From Niallia nealsonii (GTDB taxonomy: Bacteria > Bacillota > Bacilli > Bacillales > Cytobacillaceae), in contig NZ_PISE01000034.1 of NCBI RefSeq assembly GCF_002835805.1, positions 1 to 52,378 of the forward strand: a stretch of 52,378 nt of DNA, written 5' to 3'. Each line of letters begins with the position of its first letter. Within the stretch, counting starts at the first letter, position 1. Made by a program: the position numbers and the translations under genes. The notes beneath the pieces were generated by a model. The model did not search any database and was not told where the DNA came from. It saw only the letters and a list, made by a program, of their open reading frames with translations. Shown here piece after piece: positions 1-9,296 of this stretch.

Positions 1-1032
1 ATAAAGAAAAAAGCTTTTGATAAAAAAAGTGAAGTGCCAGAAGAGTTCAAACATATATACGATGATGGTGAAAATGATTTGTCCTCTTTGATGAGGGAAT
101 CGATTTTAGAACAAGTTGATGATAATAGTGTACAGATGGAAGAACCAGTGTCAGATAAAGAGGTTCTATTCCCTTCTGATAGCAATGATTCTAGTCAAGA
201 TGCATCTATGTCAGAAGAGTCTTCCAATCAATTAGAAGAGGTTGAATTCATACATGATCAGGATTTAGAAAGTATGCTTTCATTGGAGGAAGAGTTATAT
301 TCCTTGCTAGAAGGAGAATTAGATGACCAGATTGATACATCAAATAGCGAAAAACAACATCCACTTTCATTATTTCCAGAAGAATCCTCTTCCGCATATG
401 ATGAATTAGAGGATGATCTGGTCGATGAAGTGAAAAAAGAAGGTACGGAAGATACTGACCAGCTAGAGAAATCTCAAGATGATGGATTTATGGGGGAGTC
501 TAAGCCAGTTCCAGTTGTAAAATATCCTATATTGCTTGCAAGAGTAAATATGGAAATTAATATTTTGGATACGTTTGATTGGATATGGCCAATGAACAAC
601 GTGGAAAATATCAAATGGTCCATACAAAATTTTGAATGTTTTGTAGCGCTGCCCTCAAACACTATCTTTTTTAAAGGAACACTTCTGGCTAGTATTGAAT
701 ATGTGAATCAGCACCCTAATCAAACATTTCATATTATAAATCTGCCACTACATTTGGAAAAAGTAGCGAAGGCAAATTGGCTTTATCCTCCTTTGGTACC
801 AAACAACAGTCAGAGAAAATTTATGTTCCAATCTTTTCATAATGATGAACCTACCTTTCACTTGGAAGTAGATCAAAAGTTTACGGATCCTATCCAAAGC
901 AGTCTAACTAGCATGAATATTATTTGCCATCATGATTTAGACTCGGAAAAGGATGCAAAAAAGCTTCAAATTCAAGGAAGAGCACTTATATCCATTGATT
1001 TACTGCAAGAGCAGTATATGGAGTTCGATTAA
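1..1032 (+). CDS. acidic spore-coat-like protein, 5' end outside window
   Basis: The frame is open from base 1 and the first GTG (base 34) has no ribosome binding site, so this is the 3' part of a longer gene. The product has two parts. The first ~160 residues are very acidic and low in complexity, rich in Glu, Asp and Ser. The last ~170 residues look globular, starting near VKYPILLARVNMEI, with alternating hydrophobic strands and aromatic residues. The C-terminal part resembles DUF3794/SPOCS-related proteins of Bacillaceae spore coats; this is recognised by feel and not by a diagnostic motif. The convergent neighbour is another coat-like protein and the two share a strong terminator. A structural role in the spore coat or exosporium is inferred. 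Confidence 0.5.
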   Translation: MKKKAFDKKSEVPEEFKHIYDDGENDLSSLMRESILEQVDDNSVQMEEPVSDKEVLFPSDSNDSSQDASMSEESSNQLEEVEFIHDQDLESMLSLEEELYSLLEGELDDQIDTSNSEKQHPLSLFPEESSSAYDELEDDLVDEVKKEGTEDTDQLEKSQDDGFMGESKPVPVVKYPILLARVNMEINILDTFDWIWPMNNVENIKWSIQNFECFVALPSNTIFFKGTLLASIEYVNQHPNQTFHIINLPLHLEKVAKANWLYPPLVPNNSQRKFMFQSFHNDEPTFHLEVDQKFTDPIQSSLTSMNIICHHDLDSEKDAKKLQIQGRALISIDLLQEQYMEFD

Positions 1033-1080
1033 ATGGCGTTTTAATTTTTTATTTGTTGAGAGTGCTTTAAGATAATTATT

Positions 1081-1126
1081 AAACAAATAAAGGGTACCTC
1101 CAAAAAGAGGTACCCTTTATTTGTTT
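1081..1126. terminator. bidirectional intrinsic terminator
   Basis: A perfect 20-bp inverted repeat (arms 1081-1100 and 1107-1126) with a 6-nt loop. The outer arm is A-rich on one side and T-rich on the other, so it can end transcription in both directions. It lies between two convergent genes. Confidence 0.85.
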
Positions 1127-1130
1127 AGTA

Positions 1131-1913
1131 TTAGCCGATCATGCCACGGAAGAAGTCTGCGATTGTTCCATTAGAAGTTGTAGAAAAAGTAGGACGTGGA
1201 AAACCTGATGGAGATGGGATAGGTTCAGGAGTTTGTTGTTTTTGGAATAATTTAATTGCTATTACTACATCCATTTTTTCTGTGATTTTGTCAAATCTTC
1301 CCCAATTATCATGGTTTGTAAAGAAGTCCCACTCATTAATAGCAGTTGCTAGTAATTTGCATTGAACTGGCTCTGTAAATACTTCAAATGTTAAGGAGCC
1401 TGCTAGGCAAGGGTCAGCACCCATACCGTCTTTAGCAATTTCTCTTCTTTCAAATGTGCTGCTGTTTTTGCTGCTGAATTCACCAAGCGGAAATTCTACA
1501 GGTCTTTCTAGCTGTACCAATTGGAAAAATCTAAAAGGAACATTTACTGCGTAATCTTTTAGGACTCCGTAGCAGTCTTCCACATATTGAATGTTTTTAT
1601 GAACAAAACCTTCTATCATTATCTTTACAGACAGTCCTGTTGGATCTAGAGAATTTGGCAATGCTTTACATTGAGTTAAACGAATATTTTTGCGAATATT
1701 CTTTACTTCTCTTGCATAGGAAGGAAGTTTAATATCAGCCTCTACTTGTGTTTGTAATAAAACATCAGCCAATACTGCTGTAATTTCTTCAGTACCAGAT
1801 ACTTCAAATGGTGTTACATTTGTACTGCCGACTGTTGATTTTACTTTGTCACAAGCCAATCCTTCTGGACAATCATGATGATCGTTGCAACCGCAACCTG
1901 TATTTTTCTTCAT
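1131..1913 (-). CDS. SPOCS/DUF3794-like spore coat protein
   Basis: 260 residues from the ATG at 1913, which sits 8 nt behind AGGAG; an in-frame GTG at 1922 overlaps that site and is unlikely. The N-terminus is Cys/His-rich (CGCNDHHDC), a common coat-protein feature that may support crosslinking or metal binding. The body holds a beta-rich segment with KNIRLTQCK and GFVHKNIQY, which resembles the DUF3794/SPOCS fold of coat and SipL-type proteins. The tail is Pro/Ser/Thr-rich (TPEPIPSPSG). No signal peptide is seen, as expected for a mother-cell coat protein. Its likely role is structural in the coat or exosporium. The family is fairly clear and the exact protein is not. Confidence 0.6.
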   Translation of the reverse strand: MKKNTGCGCNDHHDCPEGLACDKVKSTVGSTNVTPFEVSGTEEITAVLADVLLQTQVEADIKLPSYAREVKNIRKNIRLTQCKALPNSLDPTGLSVKIMIEGFVHKNIQYVEDCYGVLKDYAVNVPFRFFQLVQLERPVEFPLGEFSSKNSSTFERREIAKDGMGADPCLAGSLTFEVFTEPVQCKLLATAINEWDFFTNHDNWGRFDKITEKMDVVIAIKLFQKQQTPEPIPSPSGFPRPTFSTTSNGTIADFFRGMIG

Positions 1914-2086
1914 ACATTTCACTCCTATAAATTTTTATGTTCCAAAGAATCAAAAGCATATAACTGTTTTTTAGTTAGTGACTTTTGTCTTTAGTCATAC
2001 TTAAATATATGTTTTATTGTTCTTTCTGCTTGGACTAGTTTCTCATTTTTATTTGATATTTCTTTTTGAAAAGAGGATTCGTTCTC

Positions 2087-2113
2087 ACATTGTTTGTGAA
2101 TATTCATAAAATA
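2087..2113 (+). promoter_or_regulatory. candidate sigma-K promoter for the CgeB-like gene
   Basis: AC at 2087-2088, a 16-nt spacer and CATAAAATA at 2105-2113 match the sigma-K pattern (AC, ~16-17 nt, CATAnnnTA). It lies ~84 nt upstream of a CgeB-like gene, a family made late in the mother cell in Bacillus subtilis. Short motifs occur by chance in AT-rich DNA, so confidence is moderate. Confidence 0.4.
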
Positions 2114-2196
2114 GATAAGTAGTAAGCTTAAAATAAGGAAACTGACGATTTTTTTTATTGGAAGTATCCCATTATCATTTTTTAGGAGTCGTTAAC

Positions 2197-3165
2197 ATGA
2201 AGATTTTATTTATTTCTTCTGGATATAAAGAGATTTATGAATGGTTTGAATCATGCATTCAAAAAGAGTTAAAAATCATAGGGCAAGATGTAGAGTTTTT
2301 TTCAATAGAAAAGGGAATGCCAGATTTTCAATCCTTAATAGCAAAATTTAATCCAGATATGGCATTCACATTAGTAGGATTTTATCTGCCTGCTGATATG
2401 CTGCAATATTTAAAGCAGCGAGGGATTAAAACAGCAGTATGGTTGACTGAAGATCCTTACTATATGGATCTTACTTCATCTCTTGCAGAAGATTTTGATT
2501 ATGTTTTTACCATTGATGCTGCAGCTTTAGAATATTATCAAAAAAAAGGGCATCAACAAGCCTATCATCTCCCGCTAGCCACAGATTCGCATTTATTTGC
2601 ACCGAAGCAAGTAGACAAAAAATATCAGAGTGACATCTGTTTGGTTGGATATCCTTATCCAGATCGAATTAGATGTATTCAGCTTTTATTGCACTATACA
2701 CCTTTTCACATTCAAGTGGTGGGGCCGTGGAAACATTTGCTGCGGAAATTTAGACGTTATCAGAATATATCCATTAATTATAATTGGATGGATCCTTCTA
2801 TTGTCGCTAATTATTATAATGGTGCCAAAATTGTATTAAATACACATCGACCAGCAAATGAACGGCATAATGAAAATAAACTAGGGGTTGTTGGCAAAAG
2901 TATCAATAATCGCACATTTGATGTTGCCTCCTGTGCTGCATTTCAATTGATTGAATATAAAGAGGGGCTGTCAACTAATTTTCTCGAAGAAAAAGAAATT
3001 GTTTCATTTAAAAGTGAGAAAGAACTTATTGAAAAGGCAAATTATTATATACAAGCTGATGAGAAAAGAAGGGAAATTGCTAAGAAGGGGAGGGAACGTG
3101 TAGAGAAGGAGCATACTTTTTTTCATCGTGTAGATGAGATGATATCAATTATTCTTAGACATTAA
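2197..3165 (+). CDS. CgeB-family glycosyltransferase (spore maturation)
   Basis: 322 residues. The start is the ATG at 2197 behind TAGGAGT; the frame runs 13 codons further upstream without a ribosome site. The architecture is that of CgeB/YkvP proteins: an N-terminal Rossmann-like half opening with MKILFISSGYKE and a middle WLTEDPYYMD segment. The C-terminal half carries the GT-B-like features YNGAKIVLNTHRP and FDVASCAAFQLIEY, followed by a capping helix. Cge proteins modify the outermost spore layer. The nearby coat-like proteins and the candidate sigma-K promoter fit spore-surface glycosylation. Donor and acceptor are unknown. Confidence 0.75.
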   Translation: MKILFISSGYKEIYEWFESCIQKELKIIGQDVEFFSIEKGMPDFQSLIAKFNPDMAFTLVGFYLPADMLQYLKQRGIKTAVWLTEDPYYMDLTSSLAEDFDYVFTIDAAALEYYQKKGHQQAYHLPLATDSHLFAPKQVDKKYQSDICLVGYPYPDRIRCIQLLLHYTPFHIQVVGPWKHLLRKFRRYQNISINYNWMDPSIVANYYNGAKIVLNTHRPANERHNENKLGVVGKSINNRTFDVASCAAFQLIEYKEGLSTNFLEEKEIVSFKSEKELIEKANYYIQADEKRREIAKKGRERVEKEHTFFHRVDEMISIILRH

Positions 3166-3634
3166 TTAGAAAAATCCATAATGAATGAACATTAAAAGTA
3201 CTAACCTTAATTTAGTTATTATTACAAAATATAGTAGCGATCACTAGCAATTATATACAAGATTTTTATAAAGAACTGGAGTTGGAGAAGTACATTAGAA
3301 ATTTTAAGGGGGTTTGAATTATTATTTGTGAGAATAATTTTTCATGGTTTTTTAGATGAAAAAATGACATTTGGGGTAATTTAAGTTCCAAAAAAAAAAA
3401 CTAAACATATTTTATTGGTAATAGAATATTAGTGCTTGTTTAAATCTATGCAGAGATAGTTTAGGATAATCTTTCATATAGGTAACTTAATTATTATTTT
3501 TCTTAATAAAATAAAGGTTAAGAAGAAACAGATTATTGCTGAATGGCATTAAAGCCTTAAACGATGGGTGCATGGGAATAAAAAACTAAGATATCTTTTA
3601 TTATGTAAATAAATGAGAATTTGGGGTGGGAAAA
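3166..3634. other. AT-rich intergenic region, no gene seen
   Basis: About 470 nt of very AT-rich sequence before the mannose-1-phosphate guanylyltransferase gene. There is no ORF with a plausible ribosome site and no clear terminator. It presumably contains the promoter of the downstream gene, which could not be placed with confidence. Confidence 0.4.
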
Positions 3635-4651
3635 ATGAAAATTATTATTATGGCAGGGGGGAAAGGAAGAAGATTTTGGCCATTAAGCAATAGGAAAGTC
3701 CCAAAGCAATTTATTAAAATATACTCTGAAAATTCGATGTTACAGGAAACTTTTAATAGGTACAAAAGTAAAATACCATTGGATAAAATATTTGTTATCA
3801 CCACAAAAGAATATAAAGATTTAGTCCTAGAGCAGCTACCAGAGTTATCGGATAATAATATTTTACTAGAGCCTGAACAAAGAGATACTGGGCCGTGTAT
3901 AGCTCTTGCGGCTATGCATTTTTTAAAAAAAAATGATAATGAGGTCTTAGTTGTAACTCCTTCTGATCAATGTATTAAAGATAATGATAACTTAATTGAT
4001 AAACTATTTGAAGCCGAAAAGTTAGCTTTGATTGAAAATAAGATTATTACTCTAGGTGTAGTTCCAACTAGACCAGAGACTGGCTACGGTTATATGCAAA
4101 TAGAAGCATTACATGTCAATGCTGTTGCAAACGAAAGGAAAGTGAGCAAATTTATAGAAAAACCATCTTTGGAGCAAGCAGAACAATTAATAAAAAATCA
4201 TAATACATTTTGGAATAGCGGCATTTATGTGTGGAAACCTTCTACTATTGAATATAATATGCAAAAATATCAGCCAGAATTATGGACAAGTCTTCTAAGC
4301 AATTGGGATCAATTAGATAAAATATATCCAAACATAAAAAAAATTTCAGTTGATTATGCAATTACTGAAAAGGCAGAAGAGGTATTTATGCTTCCAATCA
4401 ATATTAATTGGGATGACTTTGGCACATGGAATAGTCTTGAACGAATTTTTGAAATTGATGAAAATGCCAACATTTTATTAGGAGATGTAGAAGCGCATTC
4501 AACGGAAGATTGTACGTTATTATCAAAGGATACAAAACTAGTTGTAATTGGTGCGAAAGATTTAATTATTGCTTCAACTAAAAGTGGTGTCTTAATTTGT
4601 CATAAATCAAAAGAAAAATTTCTAAAATCTATTATTAAAGAATTTGAATGA
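3635..4651 (+). CDS. manC: mannose-1-phosphate guanylyltransferase
   Basis: 338 residues from the ATG at 3635, which follows GGGGTGGG; an in-frame GTG at 3626 lies inside that site. It makes GDP-mannose from mannose-1-phosphate and GTP. The signature IIMAGGKGRRFWPLS is at the N-terminus, followed by KVPKQFIK, the TPSDQCI segment, a GYGYMQ motif, KFIEKP and WNSGIYVW, all in the order expected for the ManC/GMP family. It lacks the C-terminal phosphomannose isomerase domain of bifunctional enzymes, as usual for short Bacillaceae forms. It likely supplies GDP-sugar to the adjacent glycosyltransferases. Its stop is 21 nt from the stop of the convergent GT61 gene, with no terminator between. Confidence 0.85.
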   Translation: MKIIIMAGGKGRRFWPLSNRKVPKQFIKIYSENSMLQETFNRYKSKIPLDKIFVITTKEYKDLVLEQLPELSDNNILLEPEQRDTGPCIALAAMHFLKKNDNEVLVVTPSDQCIKDNDNLIDKLFEAEKLALIENKIITLGVVPTRPETGYGYMQIEALHVNAVANERKVSKFIEKPSLEQAEQLIKNHNTFWNSGIYVWKPSTIEYNMQKYQPELWTSLLSNWDQLDKIYPNIKKISVDYAITEKAEEVFMLPININWDDFGTWNSLERIFEIDENANILLGDVEAHSTEDCTLLSKDTKLVVIGAKDLIIASTKSGVLICHKSKEKFLKSIIKEFE

Positions 4652-4672
4652 ATATAATATTTTCTTTTATGA

Positions 4673-5776
4673 TTAAATGCCCACCAATTTTAATATATAC
4701 TCTAATTCTTTAATATTTACAAAAAAGTTATTTCTTAAAAATTCGGGAGGACCGCTATCATGCAAAGCCTTATTTTTAAATTGATTGTTTGCGGCTTTAC
4801 ATTTTAAATGAAAATAATCGAGTTTTAAATAGTGGCTGATATTAAAAAATTCTCCTGTTGTTTGGTTGAACAATTCAATAATAATAGCCCCGGGATTACA
4901 AAAAACAAGGTTTCCTAATTGCGCACCATTAGGCGATACTATTATTTGAGCGGAATTAAATATATTAATTTGCTCATCTAAAGACATATTAGTTAATGCC
5001 ACTTTTTTGAATCCTTTTTTCACTAAATAATTAGTGACTTCTTCTTCATTAGAAACTTTACGCCAATTAGCATCTTCTCTGCTTATATAAATACGTTCGA
5101 ACTCGTTAATTTTGGCGATTTGCTTACTGTTTAAAAAGGTCTCTCTAACAAAGTCGTTAGCCCATTTAGGACATGATCCTGATAATTCTGGAATGGATGC
5201 AACTATTAATTTGTCTGCTTTTATATGGGAATTTGGACTTTCAATTTGTAAAATTTTCTTTTGTGGAATACCCAGTTTTTCAAGGGTTTCAAATTGAATG
5301 GGCCACTTCAACTTTTCAAAGACATATTTTTCAACTTCCATTCCATTTAGTTTTATTAAATGAATTCTTGGCAGGATATCAAATAACCAATGATAATAAT
5401 TATTAGTAGCAGAACCTGTAAGAATAGTTGCTGAAGAGATATTAAGAGTGGATTCAGGCATATTATTTGGTATAAAATTATCCCACCATCCTTCAAAAAC
5501 TAAATCACATAATAATTTTTTGTCAGGAGTCACGACAAAAAAATTAAAATTATCTTTCCAAATGCTCCCGTTATCAATAGTTGCAACAAAGGCTTTAGTG
5601 AATTTTCTATATGCTCCCCAATTTGGAGGATTTACACCTTTTGGAATAGGGACTTCTATTATTTCTTCATCAAACATTTCTTTATAGTAACTAGAGGCTA
5701 ATTCGCTACTATTGATTGTTGTGTTTATCCAATCTTTTGTTTTTAAGTAATTATTATTTGTTTTTTTGTGTTTCAA
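4673..5776 (-). CDS. GT61-family glycosyltransferase
   Basis: 367 residues. The central NNYYHWLFDILPR motif is the hallmark of the glycosyltransferase 61 (DUF563) family, followed later by RIYISREDANWRKVSNEEE and ISPNGAQLGN-like conserved segments (here IVSPNGAQLGNLVF). Members transfer sugars in capsule, O-antigen and spore polysaccharide pathways and are cytoplasmic. The ATG at 5776 follows AGAGGTGAAC. The gene is divergent from the next glycosyltransferase (50 nt between starts), so both probably share a regulatory gap. Substrate unknown. Confidence 0.75.
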   Translation of the reverse strand: MKHKKTNNNYLKTKDWINTTINSSELASSYYKEMFDEEIIEVPIPKGVNPPNWGAYRKFTKAFVATIDNGSIWKDNFNFFVVTPDKKLLCDLVFEGWWDNFIPNNMPESTLNISSATILTGSATNNYYHWLFDILPRIHLIKLNGMEVEKYVFEKLKWPIQFETLEKLGIPQKKILQIESPNSHIKADKLIVASIPELSGSCPKWANDFVRETFLNSKQIAKINEFERIYISREDANWRKVSNEEEVTNYLVKKGFKKVALTNMSLDEQINIFNSAQIIVSPNGAQLGNLVFCNPGAIIIELFNQTTGEFFNISHYLKLDYFHLKCKAANNQFKNKALHDSGPPEFLRNNFFVNIKELEYILKLVGI

Positions 5777-5826
5777 AGTTGTTCACCTCTTAGAAAGAAA
5801 AATATGTGGAAGAAAGGAAAATAAAT

Positions 5827-6879
5827 ATGATTCATGTGTTTACAAGTGCAGCAATTAATTATTTACCAAAAGTACGGATACTGTTCGAATCTATCAAAAA
5901 ATATCATCCAGAATTTATAATACATTTAGCTTTACCTGACAAAAAGCCAGATTGGTTTAACGCTCCGAACGAGGGCATTGATAGCATTATTACAATCGAA
6001 GACTTAGATATTCCAAATAAAACAAGCTGGATTTTCAAACATAGCATTGTGGAGCTAAGTACTGCAATTAAACCATTTGTTCTTAATTATTTGCTTAAAA
6101 GAGAAGACTGTTCTGCCGTTCTATATTTTGATCCAGATATTGTCTTATTTTCAAGATTAGATGATCTAATTGGGGAATTAAATACTGGAAGTATTTTGAT
6201 TACCCCACATTTAACTAAACCAGCTCCAAAAGAAAATTTGGATTCAATAAGGGATCATGAAATTTATAGTAGCCTTCGAAATGGAATTTATAATCTTGGT
6301 TTTTTTGGCGTTAAAAATGATGAAAATGGGGAAGCATTTGGCAAGTGGTGGTCTGAGCGATTGTATCATTTTTGTCAGGATAGTCCTGAAACGGGTCTTT
6401 TTACAGACCAAAAATGGATAGATTTTGTTCCGGTTTATTTTAATGGTGTAATAATTTTAAAAAACGCACGTTTTAATGTTGCAACATGGAATCTAAGTAC
6501 TAGAAATATACAAGGTTTTGATATAAATTCCATTACTGTCGATGGAAAACCATTAGGATTTTATCATTTTACAGGTTGGGATAATGGCAGTCATTTATTG
6601 CAAGCCCAAAAATATGGTGGCCATACTGAAACAGTATCGATTTTATTAAACTGGTATGAACAAAAAATAAAAAAAGATTCCATAGCAGAAAAAAATACTT
6701 GGGGATACGGAACCTTTTCAAATGGTAAACCTATTGTAAATAATCAAAGATTAATTTATAGGTCAAGAAGTGACTTGCAGGCTGTTTTTCCAAATCCATT
6801 TGAGGCTACTCATTCTCATTGCTACTATAATTGGTTTAATACTAGAGCAATTATTGAACATAGATCTTTATTTAAATAA
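5827..6879 (+). CDS. GT8-like glycosyltransferase with C-terminal RxDLQ module
   Basis: 350 residues from the ATG at 5827, 8 nt behind AAAGGA; a GTG at 5806 is in frame but lacks a site. The N-terminus (HVFTSAAINYLPKVRILFES) and a YFDPDIVLFSRLDDL segment containing a DxD metal-binding motif indicate a GT-A fold, GT8-like, nucleotide-sugar transferase. GFYHFTGWDN near the end of the catalytic part is conserved in such enzymes. The last ~40 residues carry YRSRSDLQAVFPNPF, a module that recurs three times in the convergent neighbour. The two stops are only 5 nt apart, with no terminator. Function: sugar transfer in a surface glycan; acceptor unknown. Confidence 0.65.
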   Translation: MIHVFTSAAINYLPKVRILFESIKKYHPEFIIHLALPDKKPDWFNAPNEGIDSIITIEDLDIPNKTSWIFKHSIVELSTAIKPFVLNYLLKREDCSAVLYFDPDIVLFSRLDDLIGELNTGSILITPHLTKPAPKENLDSIRDHEIYSSLRNGIYNLGFFGVKNDENGEAFGKWWSERLYHFCQDSPETGLFTDQKWIDFVPVYFNGVIILKNARFNVATWNLSTRNIQGFDINSITVDGKPLGFYHFTGWDNGSHLLQAQKYGGHTETVSILLNWYEQKIKKDSIAEKNTWGYGTFSNGKPIVNNQRLIYRSRSDLQAVFPNPFEATHSHCYYNWFNTRAIIEHRSLFK

Positions 6880-6884
6880 ACTTT

Positions 6885-8996
6885 TTAAATTAAGTTTAAT
6901 TCCAAGAGACGATGATTAATCATTCGTCCTACTGTTTTTGGAGAGAAATTAGTCAAAATAGTTTCTTGGCCCTTTTGTGCAATCAGATCACTCCAACTTG
7001 AGTCATTTATTATTTTCTTCATATAATAGGAAGCGTGTTCGATGTCAGGATCTGCCCATAATTGATTATGACTATATGGACCATAGTCATTTCCAATTTT
7101 AACTAATTTATAGTGTACTGTGCATGAATTTTCAGAAGACATAAAATCTGTATTGCCAGACCAATCTGTTCCAATAACGGGTTTTCCTAAATACATCGAT
7201 TCAGCAAGAACCATTCCAAATCCTTCTGATCTATGTAAAGATATAAAACTATCGCAGACATTTATTAAAGAGTTGACTTCAGATCTTCTTAAAGGTTTGG
7301 TTATTAAATAAATGTTGTTGAGACCTTTGATAGCCTCTTGTAATTTATGGAGTTCGGATGGGAAAGTTTCTACATTGTTTACTTTTAAAACTAGCCCTAC
7401 CGACAGATTGTTTTTCGGAAATGCTTTCAAGAATGCTTCTATTGCTCCCCATGGATTTTTTCTTTGCTGATAGCTCCTAGAATCATACATTGTAAGAAAT
7501 AAAAAACAATTTTTTGGTAAATTAAAGTGTTCTCGGCCAAATGTAGTACTTCTTTCTAATGAAATTGCATGTGGAATTCGTACTACAGGTTTATTAGTTT
7601 TCTTTTGTATAGAATCTTTTACGAAATGCGAAGGTGCCCAAACTTCATCAACAAAATTAAAGCGATTACTCCATTTATTAGGGAAATCCATGAGTTCCCA
7701 AGCCCAATAACCAATATTGTAATGATTTTCAAAACTATGTTCTCCGTAGTGGTTATAAACATCAGGTATTGAATCTGCGTTAATCTGAATAACATTTGTA
7801 TAATAAGCGAGCTCATTTATTTCTTTTCTGGCCCAAGATAGATCTTCTTCTTTTAATCCTTCTTGCGTATAATTAATTATTCCAAAAGGTATCTTCGTAG
7901 TTGAAAGAGATTTTGCTGTCATTCGACAAGCTTCACCGACACCTATTTCTGCCCTAGCGTATCCAATCAAATTAACCCCTTTAACTAAACTGTGGTCTTG
8001 AATGGTCTCGATAACTTGATAAAAGTCAAATCCCTTATTTTGGGCCATAAAAAGGGTGAGAATATTCTCATTAATATCGTATTCAATGCTAAAGCGCTCC
8101 TGTACCCATTTTAATAGTTTATCTCGATCTTCAATTAATGGATCTGTATATAATGTTTGAAGATCAGGTCTAGAGTAGTAAAGTAACGAAATAAACTTCG
8201 GCAAATCCGATGTTTTGTTTATTGGAGATACAGCCCACTTAAAAAAATTGTGATGTATAGTTCTTGGAATAAAATTTAATTTTTCATACTTTCTTATATT
8301 AATTCTTAATCTGTATTCTCTAAAAAAATATACTTGTGCCCATTTAAGTAAGCTTATTTCATCTTTTGAATAAATATCTGGAAACATCTTTTGAAGATCT
8401 TCTCTTGTTTTATACACTTTATGCAATAAATTTGGGATAATGGTATTTGAATGAACGGGGGCTATGGCCCATTCTAATGAACCAAATAAAGGCAATTGTA
8501 AGAGGTCCTTTTCAATTCCGTACTCTTGTAGAGTATCATTTTTTGCCCAAGCAATTAATCTATTCTCATCGACTCCAAAGGGATCAGGAAAATGTTTTTG
8601 TAAGTTGGGTCTCTGTTTGTAAATTTCATATAAATAATTAGGAAGAAGAGCTTGTTTGTCAGTCGGATAGTACATCCATTTAAATAGATCGAAGTATTGG
8701 ATTCTATTTAGTTGGAGCAGCTCTTTTGCGTAAGAAACAAAGGGAACTTTGAGTAGTGATGCTATTTTAAGAATAGATATCTCGCTGTTAACATTTTTAT
8801 GCTTATCTAAATTCAATTGTTTTACATTTATTATTTTTATTTTAGATTGGTATTGTTCAATATCTAGTTTAGTATTGTCGTCTAATGTTAATACAAAAGC
8901 ATTTCCATTGGGATTGTTATTAAAGTAATACAATAGGGCATTTTTTCCAAAGAATATATATCTGCTGGGGATGATTATACAAACGTATTCATTCAT
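6885..8996 (-). CDS. GT4-type glycosyltransferase with N-terminal repeats
   Basis: 703 residues. The first ~310 residues hold three helical repeats, each with an R-x-D/N-LQ-x-x-F/Y-x-D signature (near residues 129, 198 and 276) followed by D-x-x-x-LLxWA and an EY. From ~342 the sequence is a GT-B glycosyltransferase: GYARAEIGVGEACR, NIGYWAWELMDFP, VWAPSHFVKDSI, and the C-terminal SLHRSEGFGMVLAESMYLGK with the acidic residue typical of GT4 retaining enzymes. The start has a near-perfect AAGGAGGGCGG site. The repeat domain may bind an acceptor or a partner; that is inference. The same repeat ends the convergent gene. Confidence 0.7.
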   Translation of the reverse strand: MNEYVCIIIPSRYIFFGKNALLYYFNNNPNGNAFVLTLDDNTKLDIEQYQSKIKIINVKQLNLDKHKNVNSEISILKIASLLKVPFVSYAKELLQLNRIQYFDLFKWMYYPTDKQALLPNYLYEIYKQRPNLQKHFPDPFGVDENRLIAWAKNDTLQEYGIEKDLLQLPLFGSLEWAIAPVHSNTIIPNLLHKVYKTREDLQKMFPDIYSKDEISLLKWAQVYFFREYRLRINIRKYEKLNFIPRTIHHNFFKWAVSPINKTSDLPKFISLLYYSRPDLQTLYTDPLIEDRDKLLKWVQERFSIEYDINENILTLFMAQNKGFDFYQVIETIQDHSLVKGVNLIGYARAEIGVGEACRMTAKSLSTTKIPFGIINYTQEGLKEEDLSWARKEINELAYYTNVIQINADSIPDVYNHYGEHSFENHYNIGYWAWELMDFPNKWSNRFNFVDEVWAPSHFVKDSIQKKTNKPVVRIPHAISLERSTTFGREHFNLPKNCFLFLTMYDSRSYQQRKNPWGAIEAFLKAFPKNNLSVGLVLKVNNVETFPSELHKLQEAIKGLNNIYLITKPLRRSEVNSLINVCDSFISLHRSEGFGMVLAESMYLGKPVIGTDWSGNTDFMSSENSCTVHYKLVKIGNDYGPYSHNQLWADPDIEHASYYMKKIINDSSWSDLIAQKGQETILTNFSPKTVGRMINHRLLELNLI

Positions 8997-9296
8997 AATC
9001 CGCCCTCCTTAGAATTTAATAATAATTAAAATAAAGTTAAGTTATATCTTCCTACTTAAAAAAGATTAGATACATTGATTTTTCCAAATCTCATTGTACA
9101 TTTTATTGCTAAAAAAAAACATTAGAACAGAAAAGTAAAAAGGACAATGATTACAATAAGTTTTTAAAATAAATGCTAACAACATAGTATGTACTAAATT
9201 TATTTCATTAGATTATATTCTATTTACAACTAATAGTTTAATTCACTTTGAGCAGATGGATTTGATTCAGTATCTTGGACACAAATAAGTTAACTT

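Noticed and set aside
3400-3420. CATATTTTA as a sigma-K -10 for manC
   Set aside because: The -35 AC is missing at the right distance and the area is poly-A; too weak.
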